This document shows positions 24,361-33,199 of a DNA stretch of 64,000 nt, one piece after another. The translations under genes were made by a program, and so were the position numbers. Source of the DNA: Streptomyces sp. SID12501 (GTDB taxonomy: Bacteria; Actinomycetota; Actinomycetes; Streptomycetales; Streptomycetaceae); contig NZ_JAAGLU010000001.1 of the NCBI RefSeq assembly GCF_010550245.1, forward strand, positions 248,001 to 312,000. Direction: 5' to 3'. Each line of letters starts with the position of its first letter. The first letter of the stretch is position 1. Under the pieces are notes generated by a model. That model was not told the origin of the DNA. It saw only the letters and a list, made by a program, of their open reading frames with translations, and did no database searches.

Positions 24361-26033
24361 GACTGCTCCAGATACCGGTGTACGAGCATCACGGCCATGG
24401 CTCCCTCTCCGACGGCGGACGCGACCCGCTTGGCGGACTCCGCGCGCGCGTCCCCGGCGACGAACACGCCGGGGATGTTGGTCTCCAGGTGGTACGGCGG
24501 CCGGTCCAGCTCCCAGTCCGCCGGTGGCCGCCCGTCGGCGGTCAGATCGGGCCCGGCGAGAATGAACCCGCGCTCGTCCCGCAGCACCGTTCCGTCCAGC
24601 CAGTCGGTCAGCGGGGCCGCGCCGATGAACACGAACAGCCACTGCGCGTCGACCAGTTCGGTCTGCCCGCTCGCCGTGTCGCGCAGTGTCAGCTGTTCCA
24701 GGTGGTCTTGGCCGTGCGCGGACTCGACGACCGTGCCGGCCCGCACCGAGATGTTCGGCGACTCGGCGATCTGCTGGATCAGGTAGTGCGACATCGACGC
24801 GGTGAGGTCCGCCCCGCGCACCAGCAGCGTGACCGACTTGGCGCCCCTGGACAGGTACATCGCCGCCTGCCCGGCCGAGTTGGCCCCGCCGACGATGTAC
24901 ACGTCGTGGCCCTGGCAGGCGGCGGCCTCGGTCAGCGCCGACCCGTAGAACACCCCGCACCCCGACAGATCGACGGCCCCCGGCGCCTCCAGCTGCCGGT
25001 ACGACACCCCGGTCGCCAGGATCACACTGTGCGCGGCGATCGCCGACCCGTCCGAGAACCGCACGAGCCGAGCCGAGCCGCTCACCTCCAGACCGGTGAC
25101 CTCGCGCGCGGAGAGGATCTCTGCGCCGAACTTCGTGGCCTGGCGCCGTGCCCGCTCGGTGAGCTGGGCGCCGGACACCCCGTCCGGGAAGCCCAGGTAG
25201 TTCTCGATCCGCGAACTCTGCCCGGCCTGCCCGCCGGTCGCAGACCGCTCCACCAGCACGGTCCGCAACCCCTCCGAGGCCCCGTACACGGCGGCGCCCA
25301 GCCCGGCCGGCCCGCCGCCGATGACGACGAGGTCGTAGAAGTCGGCCGTGGGCGTCGTCGCCAGCCCCACCCGTGCGGCCAGCTCCGGCACTTCCGGCTC
25401 GACGAGCGCCGTACCGTCCGCTGTGATCACGACCGGCAGCCGCTGCCCGTCCTGCCCGCAGGCCGCGAGCAGCCGCTGCCCCTCGGGTTCCTCGGTGGAG
25501 TACCAGCGGTACGGCACCTGGTTGCGGGCCAGGAACTCCCGTACGTCCGACGAGCGGGCCGACCACCGGTGACCGACCACCTTGGTGCTCGGCACCGGCC
25601 GGAAGTCACTGCACCGCCACGCCTCCAGGAGATCGTCGAGCACCGGGTAGAGCTTCTCCTCCGGCGGATCCCAGGGCTTGAGGAGATAGTGGTCGAGGTC
25701 GACGACGTTGATCGCGTCGATCGCCGCGTTGGTGTCCGCGTACGCGGTCAGCAGTACGCGCCGCGCGCCCGGATAGACGTCCAGGGCCTGTTCGAGGAAC
25801 TCGATGCCGTTCATCTGCGGCATCCGGTAGTCGGCCAGGATCACCGCCACCAGATCACCGCGCAGCTTCAGCTCCCGCAGCGCGTCCAGCGCGGACTCGC
25901 CGGACTCCGCACGCACGATGCGGTACGACTCGCCGTACCGCCGCCGCAGGTCACGGGCGACGGCCCGGGACACCCCTGGGTCGTCGTCCACGGTCATGAT
26001 GACGGTCCGCGCTGCGTCCGCGGCCTGTGCCAT
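24357..26033 (-). CDS. Response-regulator receiver fused to FAD pyridine-nucleotide oxidoreductase
   Basis: A 558-residue fusion. Residues 10-135 are a receiver domain with intact phosphorylation site: acidic VDDD, Asp in VILADYRMP, Thr in VLLTAYAD and Lys in YLLKPW. A glutaredoxin/thioredoxin-like segment follows (about 160-240, no CxxC), then a thioredoxin-reductase-type flavoprotein with GGGPAGLGAAVYGASEG (FAD), GGANSAGQAA (NAD(P)H) and GVFVAGDARAESAKR. The redox CxxC of thioredoxin reductase is absent (SGCGVFYGSA). It is therefore likely an NAD(P)H-FAD sensor or oxidoreductase whose activity is set by phosphorylation. ATG 26033 has GGGAG four bases upstream. First gene of the triad. Confidence 0.88.
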   Translation of the reverse strand: MAQAADAARTVIMTVDDDPGVSRAVARDLRRRYGESYRIVRAESGESALDALRELKLRGDLVAVILADYRMPQMNGIEFLEQALDVYPGARRVLLTAYADTNAAIDAINVVDLDHYLLKPWDPPEEKLYPVLDDLLEAWRCSDFRPVPSTKVVGHRWSARSSDVREFLARNQVPYRWYSTEEPEGQRLLAACGQDGQRLPVVITADGTALVEPEVPELAARVGLATTPTADFYDLVVIGGGPAGLGAAVYGASEGLRTVLVERSATGGQAGQSSRIENYLGFPDGVSGAQLTERARRQATKFGAEILSAREVTGLEVSGSARLVRFSDGSAIAAHSVILATGVSYRQLEAPGAVDLSGCGVFYGSALTEAAACQGHDVYIVGGANSAGQAAMYLSRGAKSVTLLVRGADLTASMSHYLIQQIAESPNISVRAGTVVESAHGQDHLEQLTLRDTASGQTELVDAQWLFVFIGAAPLTDWLDGTVLRDERGFILAGPDLTADGRPPADWELDRPPYHLETNIPGVFVAGDARAESAKRVASAVGEGAMAVMLVHRYLEQS

Positions 26034-26146
26034 GCGTCTCCCACCCCGAGCGGTCGGAATCACCGGGCGGCGTCAGCCCGGTGCCGCGCCGCCTTCGCCC
26101 CATCGTATGTTCGATCGCCGTGCTTCGCTCCGGTCTGCTCTGCCGC

Positions 26147-26500
26147 TCAGCCCTGCCGTGCGCCGAGCACGCAGAACTCGTTGCCCTCAGGGTCCAGAAG
26201 CGTGGTCCAGGGCTGTTCGCCCTGGCCGATGTCCGCGTGGCGCGCGCCGAGGGCCAGCAGACGGCCGACCTCGGCCTGCTGGTCGTCGGGCCGGAAGTCG
26301 AGGTGCAGCCGGTTCTTGACGGACTTCGCCTCCGGGACCCGTACGAAGAGCAGCCCGGGCAGCTGGTCCGGCGTCGGCCGGATCTCGTACTCCTCGGAGG
26401 AGTCGTCGACGACCGCCCAGCCGAGCGCCTCGGCCCACCAGCTCCCCAGCGCGGCCGGGTCCGCCGCGTCCACGATCACCTGTTCCCACTGCAAGGTCAT
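26147..26500 (-). CDS. VOC-family (glyoxalase-like) protein
   Basis: A 117-residue vicinal-oxygen-chelate fold protein: WEQVIVDAADPAALGSWWAEALGW at the start, RLHLDFRPDD in the middle and TLLDPEGNEFCVLG at the end, the usual single-module VOC plan. Members include glyoxalases, dioxygenases and antibiotic-binding resistance proteins; the role here is not determinable. ATG 26500 is preferred although no ribosome binding site is visible; TAACCT upstream hints at a leaderless transcript. GTG 26506 is the alternative. It is divergent from the universal stress protein gene. Confidence 0.78.
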   Translation of the reverse strand: MTLQWEQVIVDAADPAALGSWWAEALGWAVVDDSSEEYEIRPTPDQLPGLLFVRVPEAKSVKNRLHLDFRPDDQQAEVGRLLALGARHADIGQGEQPWTTLLDPEGNEFCVLGARQG

Positions 26501-26559
26501 GGGCACAGGTTAGTGAAGACTGGGCCCGGTAAGCATGATCACGACACGGAGGGAACCGT

Positions 26560-27432
26560 ATGACACGCCCGATCACAGCAGGGGTCGACGGAACGCCAGA
26601 AAGTCATGCCGCACTCGCCTGGGCGGCCCGGGAGGCCGTACGACGCGACCTCGCGCTGCGGGTGGTGCACGCCTGGGAGATGGTGCCGGACCAGGCGTTC
26701 GGGGCCGGGACCCGGGAGACCCACGACCAGTGGGTGCGGGAGGGCGCGGACGAGGCCGCGCGGAGCGTCGCCGAACGCCATCCGGAGCTGGACCTGACCG
26801 TCGACGTGGTCGAGGGCAGCGCGGCGGACTCGCTGGCCGAGGCCGCGGCGCAGGCCGAGATGCTGGTGCTCGGCTCCCGCGGGCACGGGGCCGTCGTCGG
26901 GTTCCTGCTCGGCTCGGTCGGGCAGCACGTGATCGCCGAGTCCACGCGGCCTGTCGTCCTCGTCCGCGCGGAGGACCGCCCCGCCGACGAGGCCGCCGGG
27001 CGTGAGGTCGTCGTGGGGCAGCAGGGGGACCCGGAGGAGAGCGCGCCTGCCCTGCGGTTCGCGTTCGAGGCCGCGGCGGCTCGTGGCGCGGCCGTACGCG
27101 CCGTGCGTGCGTGGAGCCTGCCGCCGGTGTTCGCGTACAGCCCGGGCTCGCTGAAGCTCCTCGACGAGGCCGGGGGCATGGAGCCGTACGAGAAGAACGC
27201 GCTCGCCGCCGCGCTGGAACCGTGGCGAGAGCGCTTCCCCGAGGTGCCGGTCACCCAGCACGTGGAGATGGGCAGCGCGGGGGAGGTGCTGCTGTCGGTG
27301 GCCTCGCGGGCGCAGCTCCTGGTCGTCGGGCGGCGCGCCCGCCGCTCGGCCGTGGGCGCGCGGATCGGCTCGGTCGCCCACGGCGTACTGCACCACGCGC
27401 ACTGCCCGGTGGCCGTCGTCCCGCACGAGTGA
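26560..27432 (+). CDS. Universal stress protein, two Usp domains
   Basis: A 290-residue tandem Usp protein. The first domain starts ITAGVDGTPESHAALAWAAREA and ends with the ATP-binding loop GSRGHGAVVGFLLGSVGQHVI...PVVLVR. The second, more divergent domain ends with GRRARRSAVGARIGSVAHGVL and CPVAVVPHE. These cytoplasmic nucleotide-binding proteins accumulate under stress or hypoxia. GGAGGG lies a few bases before the ATG. Its stop abuts that of the DUF4032 gene on the other strand. Confidence 0.92.
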   Translation: MTRPITAGVDGTPESHAALAWAAREAVRRDLALRVVHAWEMVPDQAFGAGTRETHDQWVREGADEAARSVAERHPELDLTVDVVEGSAADSLAEAAAQAEMLVLGSRGHGAVVGFLLGSVGQHVIAESTRPVVLVRAEDRPADEAAGREVVVGQQGDPEESAPALRFAFEAAAARGAAVRAVRAWSLPPVFAYSPGSLKLLDEAGGMEPYEKNALAAALEPWRERFPEVPVTQHVEMGSAGEVLLSVASRAQLLVVGRRARRSAVGARIGSVAHGVLHHAHCPVAVVPHE

Positions 27433-27433
27433 C

Positions 27434-28693
27434 TCAGACGGGCGGCGGCGCCGGTGTCTCCTCGTCCGTCGGCAGGGGCAGCGCCTGGCGGGCCTTGGGC
27501 AGGATGTTGACGATGTAGTCCTTGACCGCCGTGTCCAGGCCGATGTCGTGCTGAGCCCGCTCGGAGAGGAACCAGCGGTGTTCCAGGAGCTGGTGATAGA
27601 TCTCGGCGGGGTCCACGTTCCCGCGCAGCTCGCGCGGCACCTCCCGCACGGTCGGCCGGAACACCTCGCGCACCCAGCGGTGGGCGAGCACCTCCGGGCT
27701 GGCGCCGAGGGGGTCGCCCGGCTCGTAGTCGTCCTGGGTGGCCATCCAGCTCTCCAGGTCGCCCAGGAGCCGCCGAGCCTGGTTCTCCTCGGTGTCGAGC
27801 CCGGTCAGCCGCAGCAGCTGCCGCTGGTGGTGGCCGGCGTCGACGACCTTCGGTACGAAGGTCACCGTGTCGCCGTTCGAGGAGTGCTCGATCTGCATCT
27901 CGGCCACGTCGAAACCGAGCTCGTTGAGGCGCCGGATGCGGCGCTCGATGAAGTGGTACTTGCCCGCCGGGTAGACGGAGGTGCGGGTCAGCTCCTGCCA
28001 CAGCCGCTGGTAGCGGGCGCAGATCTCCATGCCGAACTCGATCGGGTCCACGGAGGGGTGCAGCGCCCCGGACGCCTCCAGGTCCAGCAGCTCACCGCTG
28101 ATGTTCACGCGGGCGAGGTCGAGGTCGTACTCGCGCTGTCCGTTGCTGAGCTGCGGGTGCAGATCGCCCGTCTCGGCGTCGACCAGGTACGCGGCGTACG
28201 CGCCCGCGTCCCGTCGGAAGAGGGTGTTGGACAGGGAGCAGTCGCCCCAGGCGAACCCGGCGAGGTGGAGGCGGACCAGCAGGACGGCCAGCGCGTCCAT
28301 CAGACGGTGCATGGTGGCCGGGCGCATCGTCGTCTCGAACATCGACCGGTACGGCATGGAGCCGCCGAGGTGCCGGGTGATCAGTACCGGCTCCAGGGCG
28401 CCGCCCCCGTCGGTGGCTCGCCCGGTGACCACGGCCAGGGGGTCGACGGCCGGGATGCCGAGCCGGTCCAGGTCCCGCAGCAGCTCGTACTCGCGCAGGG
28501 CGGGGCGTTCCGCCAGCTCCTTCACGGCGATCACCTCGTCGCCGGCGCGTGCGTAGCGCACGACGTGCCGGGAGATGCCGCGCGGCAGCGGAACGAGGTA
28601 GCGGTCGGGCCACTCCTCCAGGGGGAGGTGCCACGGCAGTTCGAGCAGGAGTGCGGGGTGCTCGGGATTGGTGGCGCTGATCTGCAATGCCAT
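27434..28693 (-). CDS. DUF4032 protein with LPS-kinase-like domain
   Basis: A 419-residue protein. The first 230 residues look like a small-molecule/lipopolysaccharide kinase: VIAVKEL (Lys), ALREYELLRDL (Glu), the catalytic-loop-like FAWGDCSLSNTLF with Asp and Asn, and AYLVDAETGDL with the metal-binding acid. The C-terminal half is the DUF4032 region (HRWVREVFRPTVREVPRELRGNVDPAEIYHQLLEHRWFLSERAQHDIG). Kinase residues are retained, so it may be an active phosphotransferase of unknown substrate. It is convergent with the stress protein gene. Confidence 0.82.
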   Translation of the reverse strand: MALQISATNPEHPALLLELPWHLPLEEWPDRYLVPLPRGISRHVVRYARAGDEVIAVKELAERPALREYELLRDLDRLGIPAVDPLAVVTGRATDGGGALEPVLITRHLGGSMPYRSMFETTMRPATMHRLMDALAVLLVRLHLAGFAWGDCSLSNTLFRRDAGAYAAYLVDAETGDLHPQLSNGQREYDLDLARVNISGELLDLEASGALHPSVDPIEFGMEICARYQRLWQELTRTSVYPAGKYHFIERRIRRLNELGFDVAEMQIEHSSNGDTVTFVPKVVDAGHHQRQLLRLTGLDTEENQARRLLGDLESWMATQDDYEPGDPLGASPEVLAHRWVREVFRPTVREVPRELRGNVDPAEIYHQLLEHRWFLSERAQHDIGLDTAVKDYIVNILPKARQALPLPTDEETPAPPPV

Positions 28694-28747
28694 GGCTCGA
28701 CCGTTCTCGTTTTGCTGGTGATCGTCACCTCACTGTAGAGCGCCGCC

Positions 28748-29488
28748 TCACAGGGCCCGCTCCCGCGCCTGCTGGGCCGCCTCCCGCACGCTGCCGTGAT
28801 GCACGGGCCCGTGGCCGGGCAGCAGGACATCGGCCGCGAGCTTCTCCAGCAGGTCCAGCGAGGCCACCGCACGATCACGCTCGCGGTGGAACATGTCGGG
28901 CAGCAGCTGCGGGCCCTTGAGTCGGGCGGTCGGATGCCCGCTGACCAGGGCGTCGCCGGAGATGACGACCCCGGCGTCCGGGAGGTGGAAGGCGCAGTGC
29001 CCGTCCGTGTGCCCGGGGGTGTGCACGGGCACGGGCCCGCCCGGCAGATCGAGCACCTCGGGGAACGGCTGCGGCTCGGCGACCGGCACCTGCGCGGTGC
29101 CGCCGGAGCGGATCGCGTGCACGGCCCAGGGGAGCACGCCGGGCCGCCAGCCGTTCCTGAGTACCTCCCCGACGCTGATCTGGTGCAGGAAGTCCCGGCG
29201 TGCGTGCGGCACTTCGGCCTCGTGCGTCAGCACCGGCGTGCCGTACGTGGAGCGCAGGTACTCGGCCGAGCCGATGTGGTCGTTGTGGGCATGCGTGACG
29301 AGTATGGCCGCGACCGCTTCCGGCGAACTGCCCACCTGCGCGAGCGAGTCGAGGACCAGTTGCCGGTCGCCGGGGTATCCGGTGTCGATCAGGGTGGCTG
29401 CGTCCCCCTCGGTGAGGATCACCCAGTTGGTGTTGCTTCCGTGTACGAGGTAAATGCCATCGGCGACTCGCTGGACGTCTGCCCGCAT
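28748..29488 (-). CDS. Metallo-beta-lactamase-fold hydrolase
   Basis: A 246-residue MBL-fold hydrolase with full metal ligands: THAHNDH (HxHxDH), His in HTPGHTDGH, Asp in VISGDALV and His in LLPGHGPVHHG. There is no signal peptide. The fold and length fit glyoxalase II-like or quorum-quenching-type cytoplasmic hydrolases, but the substrate cannot be assigned. It follows the AlkB-like gene on the same strand after about 90 bases and precedes DUF4032 by 54 bases. Confidence 0.88.
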   Translation of the reverse strand: MRADVQRVADGIYLVHGSNTNWVILTEGDAATLIDTGYPGDRQLVLDSLAQVGSSPEAVAAILVTHAHNDHIGSAEYLRSTYGTPVLTHEAEVPHARRDFLHQISVGEVLRNGWRPGVLPWAVHAIRSGGTAQVPVAEPQPFPEVLDLPGGPVPVHTPGHTDGHCAFHLPDAGVVISGDALVSGHPTARLKGPQLLPDMFHRERDRAVASLDLLEKLAADVLLPGHGPVHHGSVREAAQQARERAL

Positions 29489-29578
29489 GATCTTCCCGTT
29501 CTGCAGTTCGCTGCCGGATGACGCACAGCAAATCAGACGGCGCCTCAGTGGATCACGACGGGGCGCGCACCCGGTGTC

Positions 29579-30205
29579 TCACTGCACCCCGCGCGGCCGG
29601 AACTGGACGCTGATCCGCGGACCGGCGGCCCGCGCGCTCTTGGGTACGGCGTGCTCCCAGGTGCGCTGGCAGGAGCCGCCCATCACGATCAGGTCCCCGT
29701 GGCCCAGTTGACGCCGCACGGTCTGGCCGCCACGCACCGGTCGCAGCAGCAGGTCGCGCGGTGCGCCCACGGAGAGAATCGCGACCATGGTGTCCTCGCG
29801 CGCACCACGCCCGATCCGGTCCCCGTGCCAGGCGACGCTGTCCCGCCCGTCGCGGTAGTGGCAGAGCCCGGCCGTGGTGAACGGCTCGCCGAGCTCGGCG
29901 GCGTAGTGGGCGCCGAGCGCGTCCCGCGCGCGGTCCAGGACCGGGTGCGGAAGTGTGTCCGCCGCGCCGTAGAAGGCCAGCAGCCGGGGTACGTCCACGA
30001 CCTGGTCGTACATCTTCCGGCGCTCGGCCCGCCACGGGACCTCGGCCGCCAGGTGTTCGAACAGGGCGTCCGCTCCGTGGAGCCAGCCGGGGAGTTCGTC
30101 GATCCAGGCGCCGTGACCCAGCGGCGTGCGGCGGGTTCCGGCCAGTGCGCCGAGCCGGACTTCGTCGGTCTGGTCGAAGAGAGAGCCTTGTAGATGCACG
30201 GCCAT
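29579..30205 (-). CDS. AlkB-like 2-oxoglutarate/Fe(II) oxygenase
   Basis: A 208-residue dioxygenase of the AlkB family, which removes methyl groups from damaged DNA or RNA bases by oxidation. The iron ligands are His/Asp in VAWHGDRIG and His in RTWEHAVPK. The 2-oxoglutarate/substrate Arg residues lie in RISVQFRPRG at the C-terminus. YRDGRDSVAWHGD is the conserved core. It is divergent from a TetR gene with two identical-type operators between them (30283-30315), so the TetR protein may also control this gene. The operators start about 78 bases upstream of the ATG. Confidence 0.88.
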   Translation of the reverse strand: MAVHLQGSLFDQTDEVRLGALAGTRRTPLGHGAWIDELPGWLHGADALFEHLAAEVPWRAERRKMYDQVVDVPRLLAFYGAADTLPHPVLDRARDALGAHYAAELGEPFTTAGLCHYRDGRDSVAWHGDRIGRGAREDTMVAILSVGAPRDLLLRPVRGGQTVRRQLGHGDLIVMGGSCQRTWEHAVPKSARAAGPRISVQFRPRGVQ

Positions 30206-30282
30206 GGCATCAGCGTACTCCGTTATTCGAATGCATGTTCCTATTTGTGGAGTGGTGCAATCTTGCCTCCTCGAATCCTTTG

Positions 30283-30315
30283 GATACATCGATGTATCGG
30301 ATACATTCCTGTATC
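30283..30315. promoter_or_regulatory. Two tandem palindromic TetR operators
   Basis: GATACATCGATGTATC (30283-30298) and GATACATTCCTGTATC (30300-30315) both fit GATACA-N4-TGTATC and start 17 bases apart. They lie in the 126-base divergent region between the AlkB-like gene and the TetR gene, 16 bases before the tetR ATG. The arrangement implies cooperative autoregulation. Confidence 0.8.
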
Positions 30316-30331
30316 GAACGGAGGGCCGGAC

Positions 30332-30973
30332 ATGGCGGTCGAAGGAACGACGGGGCGGGTGACCAAGCGGCGGGTGCGGACGCGGGCCAATCTGCTGGAG
30401 GCCGCGTTCTCGGTGTTCGCCGCGAAAGGGTTCGGGCGGGTCTCGATCGAGGAGGTCTGCGAGGCCGCCGGCTACAGCAGAGGCGCCTTCTACTCGAACT
30501 TCGACAGCCTGGACGAGCTGTTCTTCGCCCTCTACGGAGAGCGTGCGGGTCTGATCGCCGACCAGGTCGCGGGCGCGCTCGCCCTGGACGGCCCGGATCT
30601 CGACGTACCCGCGGCTGTCGACCGGGTCACCGAGGTCCTGCTGCTCGACCTGGACTGGCTGCTGGTCAAGACGGACTTCCTGGTCCACGCGGCCCGGGAC
30701 CCCGCAGTCGCCCAGACCCTCCTGGAACACCGTGAGCGGCTGCGGCGGGCCGTCGCGGACCGGCTCGCCCGGGCCACCGGACACACCGAACTGCCCGCCG
30801 TACTGGGCGACGCCGAGGGCGCAGCCCACGCGGTGATCGCCGCGTACGACGGGGTCACGACCCAACTGCTGCTCGACAAGGACGTCGAGCACGCGCGCGC
30901 GTGGCTCAAGCAGCTGCTCACCGCACTGCTCACCCACGGCAGCGACAACCCGGCCGCGCGCAGCGGCGGATGA
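30332..30973 (+). CDS. TetR-family regulator
   Basis: A 213-residue TetR protein. The DNA-binding part is RVRTRANLLEAAFSVFAAKGFGRVSIEEVCEAAGYSRGAFYSNFDSLDELFFALY, with the diagnostic GAFYSNFxSxDEL. The C-terminal ligand domain is not informative. ATG 30332 follows GGAGGG and clears the double operator; upstream in-frame starts would run through it. Its stop overlaps an in-frame ATG of the FAD dehydrogenase gene (30970, ATGA), so the dehydrogenase is probably its primary target. Confidence 0.88.
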   Translation: MAVEGTTGRVTKRRVRTRANLLEAAFSVFAAKGFGRVSIEEVCEAAGYSRGAFYSNFDSLDELFFALYGERAGLIADQVAGALALDGPDLDVPAAVDRVTEVLLLDLDWLLVKTDFLVHAARDPAVAQTLLEHRERLRRAVADRLARATGHTELPAVLGDAEGAAHAVIAAYDGVTTQLLLDKDVEHARAWLKQLLTALLTHGSDNPAARSGG

Positions 30974-30990
30974 GAAAGGGAACGGTCGCC

Positions 30991-32664
30991 ATGGATGCGG
31001 ACGTCATCGTCGTCGGAGCCGGCCTCGCCGGACTGGTCGCGGCACACGAGCTGACCAGCAAGGGCCGGCGGGTCGCGCTCGTCGACCAGGAGAACGCCGC
31101 CAACCTCGGCGGGCAGGCCTTCTGGTCGTTCGGCGGGCTGTTCCTCGTCGACTCCCCGGAGCAGCGGCGCGTCGGCATCAAGGACTCCTTCGACCTCGCC
31201 TGGAGCGACTGGCAGGGCAGCGCCGGGTTCGACCGCGTCGACGACGAGGACTCCTGGGCGGTGAAATGGGCGCGCGCCTACGTCGAGTTCGCCGCGGGGG
31301 AGAAGCGGTCGTGGCTGGCCGGTCACGGCATCTCCTTCCTGCCGACGGTCGGCTGGGCGGAACGCGGCGACCTGCGCGCCCACGGGCACGGCAACTCCGT
31401 ACCCCGATTCCACGTCTCCTGGGGCACCGGCACCGGAGTCGTCGAGCCCTTCGTGCTCAGCGCCAAGGAGGCGTCCCGCGCCGGACTGCTGACCTTCTAC
31501 CACCGGCACCAGGTCGACGAACTCGTCGTCACGGAGGGCGCCGTGCGCGGTGTACGCGGCACGGTCCTCGCCGAGGACACCTCGCCGCGCGGGGTGGCGT
31601 CCAACCGGGACCGGATCGGCGACTTCGAACTCACCGCCCAGGCCGTGATCGTCACCACCGGCGGTATCGGCGCCAACCACGACATCGTGCGCCAGTACTG
31701 GCCCGAGCGGCTCGGCACGGCGCCGGCCGACATGGTCACCGGTGTTCCCGCCTACGTCGACGGGCGGATGCTCGACATCAGCGCCCGGGCCGGTGTCCGG
31801 CTGGTCAACCGGGACCGTATGTGGCACTACACCGAGGGCATCCAGAACTGGAACCCGATCTGGCCCGGCCACGGCATCCGTATCCTGCCCGGCCCGTCCT
31901 CCATGTGGTTCGACGCGCTCGGCCGCCGCCTCCCCGAGCCCTGCCTGCCCGGGTACGACACCCTCGGCACCCTCAAGTACCTGCGCACCACCGAGGACAT
32001 CGCCGAGCACGACCACTCCTGGTTCATCCTCACCCAGCGGATCATCGAGAAGGAGTTCGCGCTGTCGGGCTCCGAGCAGAACCCCGACATCACCGCCAAG
32101 AACCGCAAGGCGTTCCTCAAGGAGCGCATCCTCGGCAAGGGCGCCCCCGGCCCGGTGGCCGACTTCGTGAAGCACGGCGCGGACTTCGTGGTCGCCGACA
32201 ACCTCGGTCAACTCATCGGGAAGATGAACGAGTTGACCGACAAGCCGCTCCTCGACGTGGACCAGGTGCGCCGCCAGATCGAGGCCCGCGACCTCCAGAT
32301 CGCCAACCCGTACAGCAAGGACGCGCAGATCCAGGGCATCCGCAACTCCCGCCGCTACATCGGTGACCGGCTCGGCCGCACCGCCTCCCCGCACCGCATC
32401 CTCGACCCCGAGGCCGGCCCGCTCATCGGCGTCAAGCTCCACACCCTCACCCGCAAGACCCTCGGCGGCATCCAGACGGACCTCGACTCGCGCGCGCTGG
32501 GCGCGACGGGCGAGCCCGTCGAGGGGCTGTACGCGGCCGGTGAGGTCGCCGGCTTCGGCGGCGGCGGCGTACACGGCTACAACGCCCTGGAAGGCACCTT
32601 CCTCGGCGGCTGCCTCTTCTCGGGCCGCGCGGCAGGACGGGCGGCGGCGCGGGCGACCGCCTAG
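30991..32664 (+). CDS. FAD-binding dehydrogenase (3-ketosteroid dehydrogenase-like)
   Basis: A 557-residue flavoprotein of the fumarate reductase/KstD-like FAD_binding_2 group. The dinucleotide motif is VVGAGLAGLVAAHEL, then NLGGQAFWSFGGLFLVDSPEQRR, typical of the actinobacterial branch, and the C-terminal FAD contact GLYAAGEVAGFGGGGVHGYNALEGTFLGGCLFSGRAAGR. It probably dehydrogenates a ketosteroid-like or lipid substrate, which is unproven. ATG 30991 has AAAGGG ten bases upstream; ATG 30970 overlaps the tetR stop and is equally possible. The 3' end overlaps the convergent DUF488 gene by four bases. Confidence 0.85.
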   Translation: MDADVIVVGAGLAGLVAAHELTSKGRRVALVDQENAANLGGQAFWSFGGLFLVDSPEQRRVGIKDSFDLAWSDWQGSAGFDRVDDEDSWAVKWARAYVEFAAGEKRSWLAGHGISFLPTVGWAERGDLRAHGHGNSVPRFHVSWGTGTGVVEPFVLSAKEASRAGLLTFYHRHQVDELVVTEGAVRGVRGTVLAEDTSPRGVASNRDRIGDFELTAQAVIVTTGGIGANHDIVRQYWPERLGTAPADMVTGVPAYVDGRMLDISARAGVRLVNRDRMWHYTEGIQNWNPIWPGHGIRILPGPSSMWFDALGRRLPEPCLPGYDTLGTLKYLRTTEDIAEHDHSWFILTQRIIEKEFALSGSEQNPDITAKNRKAFLKERILGKGAPGPVADFVKHGADFVVADNLGQLIGKMNELTDKPLLDVDQVRRQIEARDLQIANPYSKDAQIQGIRNSRRYIGDRLGRTASPHRILDPEAGPLIGVKLHTLTRKTLGGIQTDLDSRALGATGEPVEGLYAAGEVAGFGGGGVHGYNALEGTFLGGCLFSGRAAGRAAARATA

Positions 32665-33032
32665 GGTTGTCCGCCGGACACCAGCAGTTCGGCCAGCACT
32701 GAGGCATGGCTCAGTGCAGGGGTCCTGGCGGCGGTGACAAGCGTCGCCGGGCCCTTGGAGACCAGCTCACGCAGCGCGTGCAGGGCTTCGGCCGCCTCGG
32801 GCGCGGCCAGCTCCGCCTCGTACCGGCGCCGGAACTCCTCGTAGGCGTCGGCCGCGTCCTCCTGGGAGTGGTACCAGCGTCGCAGCTCGGTCGACGGGGT
32901 CAGTGCCTTCGGCCACTCGTGGACCTGCGCCACGTCCTTGGACAGGCCGCGCGGCCAGAGCCGGTCGACCAGGACACGTACACCGTCGTCCGGCTCGGGA
33001 GGTTCGTGGACACGACGGACGCGGACGGTCAC
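32661..33032 (-). CDS. DUF488 family protein
   Basis: A 123-residue DUF488 protein. The hallmark is VRVLVDRLWPRGLSKDVAQVHEWPKALTPSTELRRWYH, followed by FRRRYEAEL and a C-terminal VTLVTAART-type strand. Function unknown; structures of relatives show a small alpha/beta fold. GTG 33032 is preceded by GGAGG at five bases. It is divergent from the M1 peptidase gene. Confidence 0.85.
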   Translation of the reverse strand: MTVRVRRVHEPPEPDDGVRVLVDRLWPRGLSKDVAQVHEWPKALTPSTELRRWYHSQEDAADAYEEFRRRYEAELAAPEAAEALHALRELVSKGPATLVTAARTPALSHASVLAELLVSGGQP

Positions 33033-33199
33033 GGGGGCCTCCGGCGAGGTGGGGTGCGGGTGCGGGTGCGGTGACCGAAAGAATGATGTGTTCGCCCGCC
33101 GGGGCTCGCAACTTGACCGGAAGGAGGAAGAATTCGTGCGGTGGCGCCTTTAGGGTGAAAACCCTGAAGATGATCACACCCAATGTCGTAGGAGTTCGC

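Noticed and set aside
28717..28729. GGTGATCGTCACC palindrome before the DUF4032 gene
   Set aside because: Thirteen bases with short arms in GC-rich DNA; too weak to call an operator without other copies.
30532..32574. 680-codon minus-strand frame opposite the FAD dehydrogenase
   Set aside because: Shadow of a well-supported flavoprotein gene; it also crosses the tetR gene.
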